From Mycobacterium shinjukuense (GTDB lineage Bacteria > Actinomycetota > Actinomycetes > Mycobacteriales > Mycobacteriaceae): a stretch of DNA of 64,000 nucleotides. Made by a program: the position numbers and the translations under genes. A model generated the notes under the pieces. The model was given only the letters and a program-made list of their open reading frames with translations. It searched no databases and had not been told where the DNA came from. How positions within the stretch are numbered: position 1 is the stretch's first letter; every line of letters starts with the position of its first letter. Shown here in pieces: positions 8,651 through 16,535 of this stretch. The stretch spans positions 1,674,001 to 1,738,000 of the forward strand of contig NZ_AP022575.1 of assembly GCF_010730055.1 (NCBI RefSeq), in the 5' to 3' direction.

Positions 8651-9193
8651 CTAGTTACCCTGTTTGGTCGCGACGTGGAGATGCACGCTGCCAAAACCCC
8701 CGACTTGCTCGTGGTAGACATCGAACCCGAAGCTCTCGAACAGTGATGACATGTCACGGATCACATCACCGGACCGCTTCCAGACGCCGACCAGCGCGCG
8801 GCCCAGCCGGCTCCCATCGTGCGGGTAGCCAACGTCGATCAACACCAGCCGCCCACCTGGGCGCAGCACGCGGCGCAGTTCGGACATCGCTTGCCGACCG
8901 TTGGGGTAGCCACTGAAGGCCATGGTGTTGACGACGGTGTCGAAGTGGCCGTCGGGATAAGGAAGCGCCTCGACGTTGGCTTGCCGCAAATCGGCGGTCA
9001 CGCCCGCCCGTCGCAGATTGCGCCGCGAAATCGCCACCATGCGCTCGTTGAGGTCCACGCCGTGGGCTTCGAAGTTGCCGGCATAGCGCGTTAGCAACCA
9101 GCCGGTGCCGAACGAGACCTCGAGGACACGCGGGCCCCGGATGTGCGGAAGGGCCGAACCGATCCAGCGCCGCCACACTGGCAGTGCCTTCAC
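8651..9193 (-). CDS. SAM-dependent methyltransferase, 5' end abnormal
   Basis: Class I Rossmann methyltransferase: motif I VLEVSFGTGWLL, acidic ribose loop HGVDLNERM, then DLRQANVEALPYPDGHFDTVV and the post-I VLRPGGRLVLIDVGYP. The annotated GTG at 9193 starts just before motif I with no ribosome site. The same frame remains open for 38 codons upstream (9194-9307) and encodes a plausible N-terminus (FTSRFDRLYSRLARPYDLA) but contains no ATG, GTG or TTG before a stop at 9308. Either the true start was lost or a CTG is used. It follows moeX on the same strand and may be the last gene of that operon; it is convergent with the 13E12 gene. The substrate is unknown. Confidence 0.75.
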   Translation of the reverse strand: MKALPVWRRWIGSALPHIRGPRVLEVSFGTGWLLTRYAGNFEAHGVDLNERMVAISRRNLRRAGVTADLRQANVEALPYPDGHFDTVVNTMAFSGYPNGRQAMSELRRVLRPGGRLVLIDVGYPHDGSRLGRALVGVWKRSGDVIRDMSSLFESFGFDVYHEQVGGFGSVHLHVATKQGN

Positions 9194-9356
9194 GGCCAGG
9201 TCGTAGGGGCGGGCCAGCCGCGAGTAGAGACGATCAAACCGTGACGTGAACGCTTGGGCGTCACGGGGCTCGGCAGAGTAAGGACCGTCCGGCGAAGTTC
9301 TGCTGGCTCAACGCGGCTGGCTCACCGCCCAGTTCCGGCGTCGCCCACGCCGGGCG

Positions 9357-10355
9357 CTACGCGCACGGAAACAGCGCGGCGGCTTCCGCGGCTTGTGCCC
9401 ACTGCTCGGCAAACAGCTTGCTGATGGTGTCCAGCGCCGGGGTCAGTGGCTCGACGGTGCGGGAGACCAGGGCCCGTTCGTCGATGGCGGCCACCGGGTG
9501 CCAGTACACGCCGTCGGCGGTGACGGTCACCTCCGGAACCAGCGACTCCCGGGTGAGCGCCACCCCCTGCGACGCGACGCCCTCCAACGCGATCGGCCGG
9601 ACCAGCTGATCCGGGCGTGCGATGCCGAGCTGATCGAGGAAGTCGTGAAACGCCGCCAGCTCGCCGGGTCCCGGGGAGGCAACCGTCGCCGCCACTCGTA
9701 CCCGGAAGCCCAGCGAGAGCGCCAACCGGATTCCGGCGACGGCCTTGGCCCACGTTCCGGCGCCGCGGTGCGAGTCGTGCAGCTCCGGGGTGGCCGAGTC
9801 CAGGCTGATCTGCAGGACAAGCCCGTCGCGGGGCAGGGACTCGAGCGCCTGCCGCGCCCGGCCCTTGAACACCATGCCGTTGGTGAGCACGGTGGTGGGC
9901 AGCGTGTCGACACAGCTTCCGATGATGGTGTCGATGTCGGGCAGCAGGAACGGCTCACCGCCGGTGAGGAACAACTCACGCACCCCCCAGTTCGCCGCCT
10001 CGCGGACGATTCGGGCGATACGTTCCGCGCCCAGCTCTCGACGCGGGGCGGTCGGTGACGACGAGACACAGCAGTAGTCGCAGGACAGGTTGCAGTGGAA
10101 GTTGGTGTACAGCCACAGCCGCACCCCGGGCAACCGGTCGGCGCCCAGAACGCTTGCCGGATCGGGCGGATGGCCGCGGCGCACCACCACGGTGCCGACG
10201 CCGGCCTGGTCCACGTCGGCACGCACCAGGGTGTTTCCGGTTCGCGCACACCACCGTTCGGCGAGTTCACGATCTCGGTGGCAGCAGACGGGAACCTCGG
10301 CGGTGGCTCCCTGCGCGAGACCGCCCACTCGGCGCATCAGATCCAGGATCACCAT
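9357..10355 (-). CDS. moeX: Radical SAM protein MoeX (Rv1681-like)
   Basis: 332-residue radical SAM enzyme. The 4Fe-4S motif CNLSCDYCC (CxxxCxxC) is near residue 90, followed by ELFLTGGEPFLLPDID and TNGMVFKGR, the usual barrel strands. The first 70 residues are separate: CCHRDRELAERWCARTGNTLVRA with VVVRRG looks like the second half of a TusA/SirA-type sulfur-carrier fold. The C-terminus ends LFPCA. The name MoeX comes from an old molybdopterin annotation; nothing here proves that role. The ATG overlaps the end of the PhnD-like gene by seven bases, so translation is coupled within the operon. Confidence 0.88.
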   Translation of the reverse strand: MVILDLMRRVGGLAQGATAEVPVCCHRDRELAERWCARTGNTLVRADVDQAGVGTVVVRRGHPPDPASVLGADRLPGVRLWLYTNFHCNLSCDYCCVSSSPTAPRRELGAERIARIVREAANWGVRELFLTGGEPFLLPDIDTIIGSCVDTLPTTVLTNGMVFKGRARQALESLPRDGLVLQISLDSATPELHDSHRGAGTWAKAVAGIRLALSLGFRVRVAATVASPGPGELAAFHDFLDQLGIARPDQLVRPIALEGVASQGVALTRESLVPEVTVTADGVYWHPVAAIDERALVSRTVEPLTPALDTISKLFAEQWAQAAEAAALFPCA

Positions 10356-11173
10356 CGTGGGTCGATGCCCTGCTCCCGCACAGCCTCGAACAACGGCTTA
10401 TACCCATCCAGGTGGGGAGACACCCACCGTCGTAAACCCTCAAGTTCCAGGATCTTTCGCTGCTCGGGGTCATCCCAGCTCATCGCCAACAACCGGTCGA
10501 GCCACGGCTGGTAGCGGTCGGCGGGCAGCGTGTCCAGTGCGGTGAACATGCAGTGGCAGTAGCCATCGGTGCGCCACACCTCGGCCAACGACTCCCCCAT
10601 CAGCTCCGCGGCGCCCATACCCGTCCACGTCGAGCTGCCGATCGCCGCCACGTCGGCCTCACCGGCCAGCACGGCGTCCACCGCGTCGAGCTCGCTGCGA
10701 CCCGTATCGCCGTGTTTACCGATGTCGGTGTTGAAGCGGATGAGCTGCAGCTCGGATTCGGCTATCCCGGCCCGGCGCAGGTAGTAGAGCGGCAAGATCG
10801 CCGCATGCGCGGAGTCCGCGGACCCGAGCGCAAGGCGTTTGCCGGCGATGTCTTGAGGTCCGCGCAACCCGCTGCCGGCACGTGCGACGAACACGGTGCT
10901 GTAGCCCACGTCGGTGTCGCGTTGAGCCAATGCCGTGCAGTGCCCGTCGGTTTGCAGCACGGTGCGCACATAGGCCAGGTTGGTGTTCCAGGCAATGTCG
11001 ATGTGGCCGGCGATCAGCGAGTCGACCAGCCGCCCGTAGTTCGAGTAGAGCACGAAATCCATGTGGGCATCCGGGCTTTCGGTGTCCTGGAAGTAGCTTC
11101 GGATGCCTTCCCAAATCGGGACCACGTTGGGTGTGTATGCGACTGCCCCGACGATGAGCGGATCGCCTGACAT
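10349..11173 (-). CDS. PhnD/SsuA-like substrate-binding fold protein (Rv1680-like)
   Basis: 274-residue protein with the periplasmic-binding-protein fold of phosphonate/aliphatic-sulfonate binders: LIVGAVAYTPNVVPIWEGI, VDSLIAGHIDIAWNTNLAY, QDIAGKRLALGSADSAHAAI, AVLAGEADVAAIGSS. There is no signal peptide or lipobox, and no transporter genes are adjacent, so it probably works in the cytoplasm, perhaps as a ligand-binding partner or enzyme for the neighbouring radical SAM and FadE16 proteins. The start is preceded by a strong AGGAGGGC site eight bases after the fadE16 stop. The function is not known. Confidence 0.85.
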   Translation of the reverse strand: MSGDPLIVGAVAYTPNVVPIWEGIRSYFQDTESPDAHMDFVLYSNYGRLVDSLIAGHIDIAWNTNLAYVRTVLQTDGHCTALAQRDTDVGYSTVFVARAGSGLRGPQDIAGKRLALGSADSAHAAILPLYYLRRAGIAESELQLIRFNTDIGKHGDTGRSELDAVDAVLAGEADVAAIGSSTWTGMGAAELMGESLAEVWRTDGYCHCMFTALDTLPADRYQPWLDRLLAMSWDDPEQRKILELEGLRRWVSPHLDGYKPLFEAVREQGIDPRW

Positions 11174-11181
11174 ATGCCCTC

Positions 11182-12303
11182 CTAGAACAGCGGCAGCCCG
11201 GTGACGGCCCTACCGTAGAAGTCGTACAGTGCGTCTGCGGTGGGCGCCATCACTGACCCTGCCCGAGCGTCCCGGAAGGCGCGTTCGATGGGCAGATGCT
11301 TGGAGAACGCCGCCCCGCCGCACACTCGCATCGCCGACTCGGTGATGGTGAGCGCCGCGTCGTTGACCGACGCCTTGACGCCCAGCACGTGGGTCAACGT
11401 GGTGTCATCGGGCGAGCTCACGCTGTTGGCCGCCACCTCGAGGTACGCCTTTTGTGCGGCCAGTGCGGTGCCCATCCGGGCGATCTGCGCGCGGATCGTC
11501 GGCAGCTCGGCCAGGCTGCCACCGAGATGCTCCAGCCGGGCGCTGCCGACGTGTTTGACCGCGGCACCGGTGGCGGCGGTCGCCAGACCCAGTGAGACGG
11601 CTGCGTTTCCGAGATTGAACCACGGCAGCACCGTCTCCATCATGATGCCGAATCCACCGCCCACCGCGCCCAGGCGATACGAGCCCGGGATGCGGATGTC
11701 CACCGACATCGGCGCGGAGGCATTGCCTCGCAGGCCCATTCCGGTGAAGGTGCCCGACACTCGCAGGCCCGGTGTGTCCGCCGGAACGGCGTAGAGGTCA
11801 ACGTCCCCCGCGGCTCCGTTGGCCGAACCGGCCGAGACGACATAGACGTCGGCGAACCCCGCCGAGGTCACCCAGCTCTTGTCGGCCCGCACAGCGACGT
11901 CGTCACCCTCCACCGATGACGTGGACACCGGGGCCCAGAAGTGTGAGCGGGAGCCCTTCTCGCTGAACGCCAGCGTGCCGAGTTGTTTCCCGGAGGCCAT
12001 GTCCGCCAACAGATTCGGTAGACCCGGCGGGGGTGCCGCCGCGACGGCGACGGCGGCGGCCACGTGCATCAGGTAGATCATCGCGGTCGATCCGCACGCG
12101 GCCGAGAGTTGGGCGACCACGTCGGTGAATTCCACTGGGCCAGCGCCCATTCCGCCGACCTCGGAGGGCAGCACCAGCCCAAGCAGACCCGATGTCCGCA
12201 GCGCGGCCACCGCCTCGGCGGGGAAGGCACAGTCCGCGTCGACCCGCTCGGCGTGTTCTGCAGCGACGGACACGACTTCCTGCAAAACCTCCGGTGCGGC
12301 CAT
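11182..12303 (-). CDS. fadE16: Acyl-CoA dehydrogenase FadE16
   Basis: 373-residue FAD-dependent acyl-CoA dehydrogenase-like protein. Motifs include LPSEVGGMGAGPVEF, LGTLAFSEKGSRSHFWAP, VRADKSWVTSAGFADVYVV and the C-terminal AMRVCGGAAFSKHLPIERAFRDARAGSVM. At the usual catalytic-Glu position near the end it does not show the classical EGT/EI pattern, so it may act on a non-standard acyl group or be a related flavoprotein monooxygenase-type member. ATG 12303 overlaps the stop of the DoxX-like gene by one base (TGATG), so translation is coupled. Its place with radical SAM and PhnD-like genes argues against simple beta-oxidation. Confidence 0.88.
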   Translation of the reverse strand: MAAPEVLQEVVSVAAEHAERVDADCAFPAEAVAALRTSGLLGLVLPSEVGGMGAGPVEFTDVVAQLSAACGSTAMIYLMHVAAAVAVAAAPPPGLPNLLADMASGKQLGTLAFSEKGSRSHFWAPVSTSSVEGDDVAVRADKSWVTSAGFADVYVVSAGSANGAAGDVDLYAVPADTPGLRVSGTFTGMGLRGNASAPMSVDIRIPGSYRLGAVGGGFGIMMETVLPWFNLGNAAVSLGLATAATGAAVKHVGSARLEHLGGSLAELPTIRAQIARMGTALAAQKAYLEVAANSVSSPDDTTLTHVLGVKASVNDAALTITESAMRVCGGAAFSKHLPIERAFRDARAGSVMAPTADALYDFYGRAVTGLPLF

Positions 12304-13211
12304 CACGCCCCTTCCACCCGTCCGATCCTCAATCCTGTCGCCAGACTCACCACCGCGGCGCACACGAAAACGGCTGCGGTGGTGTTTGTCCCGCCGAGCC
12401 ACACCCCGGTCCTGCCGACTTGCAAGTAGATGGAGGCCGCGGCGGCCACCGCGGCCGCCGCGACGACGAAGGCGACCGCGCGCCAACCGAATTTGGCGGC
12501 CGCCAACATGGCCAGCGCGATCGCGATCAACAACACCGCGCCACGGAGGTTGTATTCGCCGAGCGAGAATTCCAACGGCCGAATCCCAACGTAGGCGGGT
12601 CGACCGGCGCCCGCGCCACGCAGTACCGCGACAAGGCCGATCAACCCAAGCACGGCTCCCCAACCGCCGAGCAGCCGTCCCGCCATCGACCGGGCGGCCG
12701 CTGGCGTGGTCGCCGCGCGAACGGCGTCGACGGCGGCGTACCGGGTCGAGGGGGCCAAGAGTAAGACGACATGAATGCCGAGCAGCATCGCGTACGCCCA
12801 CGGCCACTCCCCGGGCGACTCGGCCACCGACAGCCCGATCGCGGTCGCCTGAACGATGCCAATCAACGCGGCCAGCCGGACGGCCGTCCCCGTCAGCAGC
12901 AGCACCGCCAGCGCGGACTCGGCGAACAACACACCCCACCCGAACGCGGTGAAGTACGGCAGCACGGCATGCTCGATCACCCAGCTGAACGGTTTGAACA
13001 CCGGATGTTCGATCGCCAGATGGGTGAAGTGGTACAGCCCTCCCTGGCTGCGCTCCCCGAAGTCCGGCGGTACCTTCCAGACCACGTTGTACAGCCAGAT
13101 CAGCCCGGCCAGCAGCCGAAGACCGGTCAACGCGATCAGACCACCGGTTTCCGGCGGCGCCGCGGGCGAGAACAACAAATCCGTGCCGCGTCGAACTCGG
13201 GCCGTCGTCAT
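12303..13211 (-). CDS. DoxX-like membrane protein (Rv1678-like)
   Basis: 302-residue protein with about seven hydrophobic segments. The first block LTGLRLLAGLIWLYNVVWKVPPDFG is typical of DoxX/terminal-quinol-oxidase-subunit-like proteins. It continues WGVLFAESALAVLLLTGTAVRLAALIGI and a helical C-terminal half. The start MTTARVRRGTDLL at 13211 is chosen by family length. It is the first gene of the coupled leftward operon with fadE16, the PhnD-like gene and moeX. In M. tuberculosis dsbF lies next to this gene; here the 220 bases before the next gene are too short to hold it and I see no gene there. Confidence 0.85.
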   Translation of the reverse strand: MTTARVRRGTDLLFSPAAPPETGGLIALTGLRLLAGLIWLYNVVWKVPPDFGERSQGGLYHFTHLAIEHPVFKPFSWVIEHAVLPYFTAFGWGVLFAESALAVLLLTGTAVRLAALIGIVQATAIGLSVAESPGEWPWAYAMLLGIHVVLLLAPSTRYAAVDAVRAATTPAAARSMAGRLLGGWGAVLGLIGLVAVLRGAGAGRPAYVGIRPLEFSLGEYNLRGAVLLIAIALAMLAAAKFGWRAVAFVVAAAAVAAAASIYLQVGRTGVWLGGTNTTAAVFVCAAVVSLATGLRIGRVEGA

Positions 13212-13431
13212 TCGGGCAGTATCACACGCGAGAGAAGATCGTGGGTAGCGCTGGTCCGACACGGCGAGCCGTCTCGGAGACATCCGGCCTTGGCGCGCGA
13301 TGCGGCCGCACCGACCACGGATTGAGCGATACCCGGCCTGGCCAGTGGGCGCGTTCGCGGACCGCGCTGCGGTGGTCTCTGGACGCGGGACAATTGGACT
13401 CTACGTGACCTCCTACGGTGACGGGCACCAT

Positions 13432-14007
13432 TCACCGGGTGTCCTTACGTCCGAGCGAGCGGTCGATGTCGAGTAGTTGATCCACCGACCATTGGTCATC
13501 GGCGTGACGTCCGTAGTGCACAGCGACAACGGTTCCGTCGGGATCGATGAGGAAGTCGGCGGGCAATCCCAGATGCGTTGTGCCGGCACCGAGTCCGACG
13601 CCCGCCCGTTCAGGATCGTTGCGATGCAACATCGCTGCCGCCCCGCGCAAGGCCGCCCACCATGCCCGCGGATGAGTGACCGCGCGCAGGCTTGTCTCAA
13701 CTCCGAACTCGCGATAGAGCAGCCGGTCGGGGTCGGCGATCACGGTGAACGGCAGCAAAGACTGGTAGCCGCGCAGCGCTTCGACCGGCGAGTGAAAGAA
13801 CACCACTTCGGTGATTCCGCTGTCCGCGACCTCCTGATGCCGGTTGGCGAAACTGCGCAGATGCAGGTGGCAGATCGGACAGGCCGCGAACCGCCGAAAC
13901 TGCAGGTGTGTCCTTCCCGTCGCCGCCGGCACGTCCACCGCCTGGCCGTTGATATCCTGCAGGCGGCAGCTCGGAACGGCTGCGCCGCTCGACAATCGAC
14001 TAGGCAT
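13432..14007 (-). CDS. Peroxiredoxin-like thioredoxin-fold protein with CPIC motif
   Basis: 191-residue cytosolic thioredoxin-fold protein of the AhpC/TSA-like group. HLQFRRFAACPICHLHLRSF carries a CxxC (Cys43, Cys46), followed by EVVFFHSPVEALRGYQSLLPF and a late LPADFLIDPDGTVVAVHYG strand pair. No signal peptide. It probably reduces peroxides or disulfides, but the exact activity is not known. It follows the NrtS-like gene. A perfect TGTCA-N6-TGACA palindrome lies 43-58 bases upstream of its ATG, so it may be under CRP-family control. By position it corresponds to Rv1676 of M. tuberculosis; I am less sure of identity. Confidence 0.8.
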   Translation of the reverse strand: MPSRLSSGAAVPSCRLQDINGQAVDVPAATGRTHLQFRRFAACPICHLHLRSFANRHQEVADSGITEVVFFHSPVEALRGYQSLLPFTVIADPDRLLYREFGVETSLRAVTHPRAWWAALRGAAAMLHRNDPERAGVGLGAGTTHLGLPADFLIDPDGTVVAVHYGRHADDQWSVDQLLDIDRSLGRKDTR

Positions 14008-14049
14008 CCCAGCACCATACAGATTGGGGGCGCCCCATAAGAATCGGTT

Positions 14050-14065
14050 TGTCAGCTCGCTGACA
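14050..14065. promoter_or_regulatory. CRP/FNR-type palindrome TGTCA-N6-TGACA (site 1)
   Basis: TGTCAGCTCGCTGACA is a perfect inverted repeat with 5-base arms and a 6-base spacer. It overlaps the stop codon of the NrtS-like gene and lies 43 bases before the peroxiredoxin-like ATG. The same arms occur at 15035 and 23553. The geometry equals that of CRP operators (TGTGA-N6-TCACA). Confidence 0.6.
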
Positions 14066-14363
14066 GTGCCCCTCCCGTCGATCGCTCCTGGCCGACGTCG
14101 CCCGTCTCGTCACCGTGGCTGCGTCGGGCGGACAGGTAGCCGAGGCTGGCCACCACGAACGGCACCGCGTAGTTGAAAGCCACCTGTAACCAAGTGACCA
14201 TGTCGGCTCGACCCCCGGCGATGACGGGCCCCTGATTGACCGCTGAGAGCAACGTGCCGACGACGAGTGCGATCGGTGACGCGGCGCGAACGGTGTAGCC
14301 GCGCAGGAACATCGCCGCTGCCTGGCTGGGGCGCGACCACGTCGCGTGTAGGTGTCGAGGCAT
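14052..14363 (-). CDS. NrtS-like small membrane protein (nitrate/nitrite transport family)
   Basis: 103-residue protein with two hydrophobic segments: ASPIALVVGTLLSAVNQGPV and WLQVAFNYAVPFVVASLGYL. The pattern (VVGT...NQG...G then a second helix with a conserved VP and S..G..SA) matches the NrtS family, described from cyanobacteria as two-subunit nitrate/nitrite transporters. Only one copy is present, so it may form homo-oligomers. Start MPRHLHATW; a later MFLRGYTVRAASP is also possible. It lies between two genes on the same strand, 25 bases after the larger membrane protein. Family assignment is from pattern memory. Confidence 0.65.
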   Translation of the reverse strand: MPRHLHATWSRPSQAAAMFLRGYTVRAASPIALVVGTLLSAVNQGPVIAGGRADMVTWLQVAFNYAVPFVVASLGYLSARRSHGDETGDVGQERSTGGALSAS

Positions 14364-14388
14364 CTCTGGTTACCACCGGTTGCTGCGA

Positions 14389-14958
14389 TCAGTGCCGCGC
14401 AAAACGGGCTCGCATCAGCAGCACGCCCAACGTGGCGCCGAATATCAGGTGTTCGATGATGAACGTAGGATAGCCCACCAAGGCAGCCATGTTCCGGATC
14501 GGATTGCCGGCGCCCAGTACTGCTGCGGCGATGGGCAATCCAATCCACGCGCTGACGGCGAAGACGATCGCGCCCCACACCAGTCCCGCTATCGGCACTA
14601 TCAACCCGTGGGCGCGGACAAGCCGAATGAGAACCCCGAATACCGCTCCGTAGATCGCGCCGACCATCATGTGGATGAGCGCTCCGACTACGGCTGGCCC
14701 CAGGACGAATGTGACCGGATGACCGGCCGTCGCCTGCACCATTGACGCCATCATGGTGTCGGGCGCGAGGACGGCCGACGCGATGTGATACACCGGCGTG
14801 AAGAACCCCGTGTGCTGGTAACTGGCCGCCGCGAACATCGCGTACATCGCCATGAAGACCGAGGCGACCAAGCCTGCGCCGGCACCCCATCCGGCTGCCG
14901 TGCTGAGCTCTCGGGCGGTGACCCTCGCTGCCGCTTGCGAACCGCGTGCGATGATCAT
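14389..14958 (-). CDS. Integral membrane protein of unknown function
   Basis: 189 residues with five likely transmembrane segments (GWGAGAGLVASVFMAMYAMF, HPVTFVLGPAVVGALIHMMV, GAIYGAVFGVLIRLV, PIAGLVWGAIVFAVSAWIG and FIIEHLIFGATLGVLLM). I do not recognise a named family. The start is preceded by AAGGAGCAAGCA, a good ribosome site. It is divergent from cmr with a 119-base shared control region holding a CRP-type palindrome, and it is the first gene of a likely operon with the NrtS-like and peroxiredoxin-like genes. Confidence 0.75.
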   Translation of the reverse strand: MIIARGSQAAARVTARELSTAAGWGAGAGLVASVFMAMYAMFAAASYQHTGFFTPVYHIASAVLAPDTMMASMVQATAGHPVTFVLGPAVVGALIHMMVGAIYGAVFGVLIRLVRAHGLIVPIAGLVWGAIVFAVSAWIGLPIAAAVLGAGNPIRNMAALVGYPTFIIEHLIFGATLGVLLMRARFARH

Positions 14959-15034
14959 TGCTTGCTCCTTTCGATCGACTTGATTACCTATTCAGGGCAA
15001 GCCAAGCCGCACACGATCCACGCTCAAGCACAAT

Positions 15035-15050
15035 TGTCAGCGCGATGACA
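15035..15050. promoter_or_regulatory. CRP/FNR-type palindrome TGTCA-N6-TGACA (site 2)
   Basis: TGTCAGCGCGATGACA lies in the divergent region between the membrane-protein gene and cmr, ending 27 bases before the cmr ATG. This close position suggests negative autoregulation of cmr if Cmr binds here. Confidence 0.65.
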
Positions 15051-15077
15051 GCATCGGCTTGCTGTCGAGGAGGGACG

Positions 15078-15812
15078 ATGTCAGACCGGCCGGTGGGCCC
15101 ACTCCGGCATATCGTGCAGTCGCTGACCGGCGGCGAGTCGGCTTCCGAGGCGCAGGTCCGACAGGCAGCCTGGATTGCGCGCTGCGTCGGCCGCGGCGCC
15201 TCGGCGCCACTGCACCGCGACGACCTGTCGGCGCTGGCGGAGACCTTGCAGGCCAAGGAGTTTGCCCCCGGGGCAGTGGTTTTCCACGCCGATCAGCCCG
15301 CGGACGGGGTGTGGATTGTGCGGCAGGGCCAGATCGAGCTCGCACTCGGCTCCGGACGGCGGCGTGCCGTGGTGAATATCCTTCATCCCGGCGATGTGGA
15401 CGGCGACATCTCGCTGCTGCTGGAGATGCCGATGGCTTACACGGCGCGCGCTTTGACTCAAGCGACGTGCCTGTTCCTGGACCGGCTGGCGTTCGAGCGG
15501 CTGCTGGCTACCCACCCGGCTATCGCGCGGCGGTGGCTATCGAGCGTGGCGCAACGGGTGTCGGCGGGGCAGATCAGGCTGATGGGCATGCTGGGCCGCT
15601 CGCTGCCCGCGCAGGTGGCGCAGCTCCTGCTCGACGAGGCCGTCGATTCCCGTGTCGAACTGGCCCAGCGCACCCTGGCGGCCATGCTCGGAGCGCAGCG
15701 ACCGTCGATCAACAAGATCCTCAAGGAGTTCGAGCATGACCAGCTGATCAGTATTGGGTACGCGGTTATCGAGATCACCGACCTCACTGGGCTGCGGGTA
15801 CGAGCGCAATGA
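15078..15812 (+). CDS. cmr: CRP/FNR-family transcriptional regulator Cmr
   Basis: 244-residue regulator with an N-terminal cyclic-nucleotide-binding fold (about residues 40-150: VWIVRQGQIELALGSGRRRAV, LHPGDVDGDISLLLEMPMAYTARALT) and a C-terminal winged helix (about 170-235: VELAQRTLAAMLGAQRPSINKILKEF is the helix-turn-helix). Length and sequence match M. tuberculosis Cmr (Rv1675c), a cAMP- and redox/NO-linked regulator that affects the DosR response. Start MSDRPVG at 15078 follows GAGGAGGGACG. The ATG lies just downstream of a TGTCA-N6-TGACA palindrome. In M. tuberculosis the next gene is the ArsR-rhodanese gene; here a stump of it and then the mer island follow. Confidence 0.93.
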   Translation: MSDRPVGPLRHIVQSLTGGESASEAQVRQAAWIARCVGRGASAPLHRDDLSALAETLQAKEFAPGAVVFHADQPADGVWIVRQGQIELALGSGRRRAVVNILHPGDVDGDISLLLEMPMAYTARALTQATCLFLDRLAFERLLATHPAIARRWLSSVAQRVSAGQIRLMGMLGRSLPAQVAQLLLDEAVDSRVELAQRTLAAMLGAQRPSINKILKEFEHDQLISIGYAVIEITDLTGLRVRAQ

Positions 15813-15860
15813 CGGTTGCCGCTAGCAGCCCCGAACGTTCGGCCAGGTGGCATGCGGTGT

Positions 15861-15938
15861 CCAGCGGTCCGACGTTGGCCAATGCCTCGCAGCGTCTGCT
15901 GCAGCTGCGGCGCGCCGGTTGGTGACCAGCCGACGGGG
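15861..15938 (+). pseudogene. Remnant of the ArsR-rhodanese gene at the left edge of the mer island
   Basis: About 78 bases closely match 19901-19979 in the ArsR-rhodanese gene, in the same orientation, with two 1-base gaps and scattered substitutions. Translated, the fragment reads PTLANASQRLLQLRRAGW then stop, versus LTLANASQHLAQLRRAGM in the longer copy. It lies 49 bases after the cmr stop, where the full gene sits in M. tuberculosis. It is therefore a scar or duplicated edge left when the metal-resistance genes entered. Confidence 0.85.
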
Positions 15939-16439
15939 TCACACTGACGACGCTGGGTCGCGGTCACACGTGAGCCACCCCGCTGAGTAACCCGAATCGG
16001 ACGGCGCAGTTGTTGAGCGAACGCCCGAGGTCTTGGCGGTCTCGATGATCGGGCACACCGTAGCGTCAGTTGTCTTACGTGCCCGTCGCGCATGATCGAT
16101 GGACTCCACCAGGTCGGCACGTAGACTCGCGAGTTCGGCTGTCACTCGGTCGATTTCGGTGATACGCTGCGTCAGCGCCGCGATCACAGCGGCGCACGGC
16201 TCGGCGCCTGCGCTGTGCACCGCCAGGACTTGGCGAATCTCATTCAGTCGCAGTCCCAGCGCACGGGCTCGACGGATGAACACGACCCGCACCGCCACCG
16301 CCGGATCATAATGCCGATACCCGTTGGCGGATCGGGCCGGCGGGTCTATTAGTCCTCGCTCTTCGTAGACGCGGAGGGCCTTTCGGCTCACCCCAGTCGA
16401 CGCGGCGAGCTCCCCGATGCTCAAGTGGCCGTCGCTCAT
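15939..16439 (-). CDS. MerR-family metal-responsive regulator
   Basis: 166 residues. The N-terminal winged helix is LSIGELAASTGVSRKALRVY followed by EERGLIDPPARSANGYRHYD, then a long dimerisation helix and a metal region with Cys82 (GAEPCAAV) and Cys129 (ATVCPII). Hg-sensing MerR has Cys82, Cys117 and Cys126, so two of three positions are plausible, and Cu/Zn sensors of the family also fit. The last residues (to VTCDRDPASSV-like sequence ending at 15939) run into the ArsR-rhodanese remnant, so the tail may have been made by the insertion. It is divergent from the metallothionein gene with a MerR-type promoter between them. Confidence 0.88.
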   Translation of the reverse strand: MSDGHLSIGELAASTGVSRKALRVYEERGLIDPPARSANGYRHYDPAVAVRVVFIRRARALGLRLNEIRQVLAVHSAGAEPCAAVIAALTQRITEIDRVTAELASLRADLVESIDHARRARKTTDATVCPIIETAKTSGVRSTTAPSDSGYSAGWLTCDRDPASSV

Positions 16440-16466
16440 GGTTGTCGTCTCCCTTGCTGCGCTGCC

Positions 16467-16498
16467 TTGACCTTTCCCCTGGGGACGGGTTCTACCGT
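16467..16498 (+). promoter_or_regulatory. MerR-type promoter with long spacer and dyad operator
   Basis: A -35 hexamer TTGACC (16467-16472) and a -10 TACCGT (16493-16498) are separated by 20 bases, the over-long spacing that MerR regulators correct by untwisting DNA. Inside the spacer is a dyad centred on TCCCC-T-GGGGA with outer ACC and GGT (16470-16490). The metallothionein gene starts 37 bases downstream, after AAGGAG at 16521. Confidence 0.75.
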
Positions 16499-16535
16499 CG
16501 GCGATACCGAACGATCCTGCAAGGAGCTGGTAACG

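Noticed and set aside
8746..8755. TGACATGTCA palindrome near a gene end
   Set aside because: It lies inside the methyltransferase coding region and lacks the 6-base spacer of the CRP-type sites.
9322..10058. Plus-strand frames opposite moeX
   Set aside because: Arg/Gly-rich shadows of a real radical SAM gene.
13212..13431. A possible remnant of dsbF between the DoxX-like and peroxiredoxin-like genes
   Set aside because: Only 220 bases, and no thioredoxin motif in any frame that I could see.
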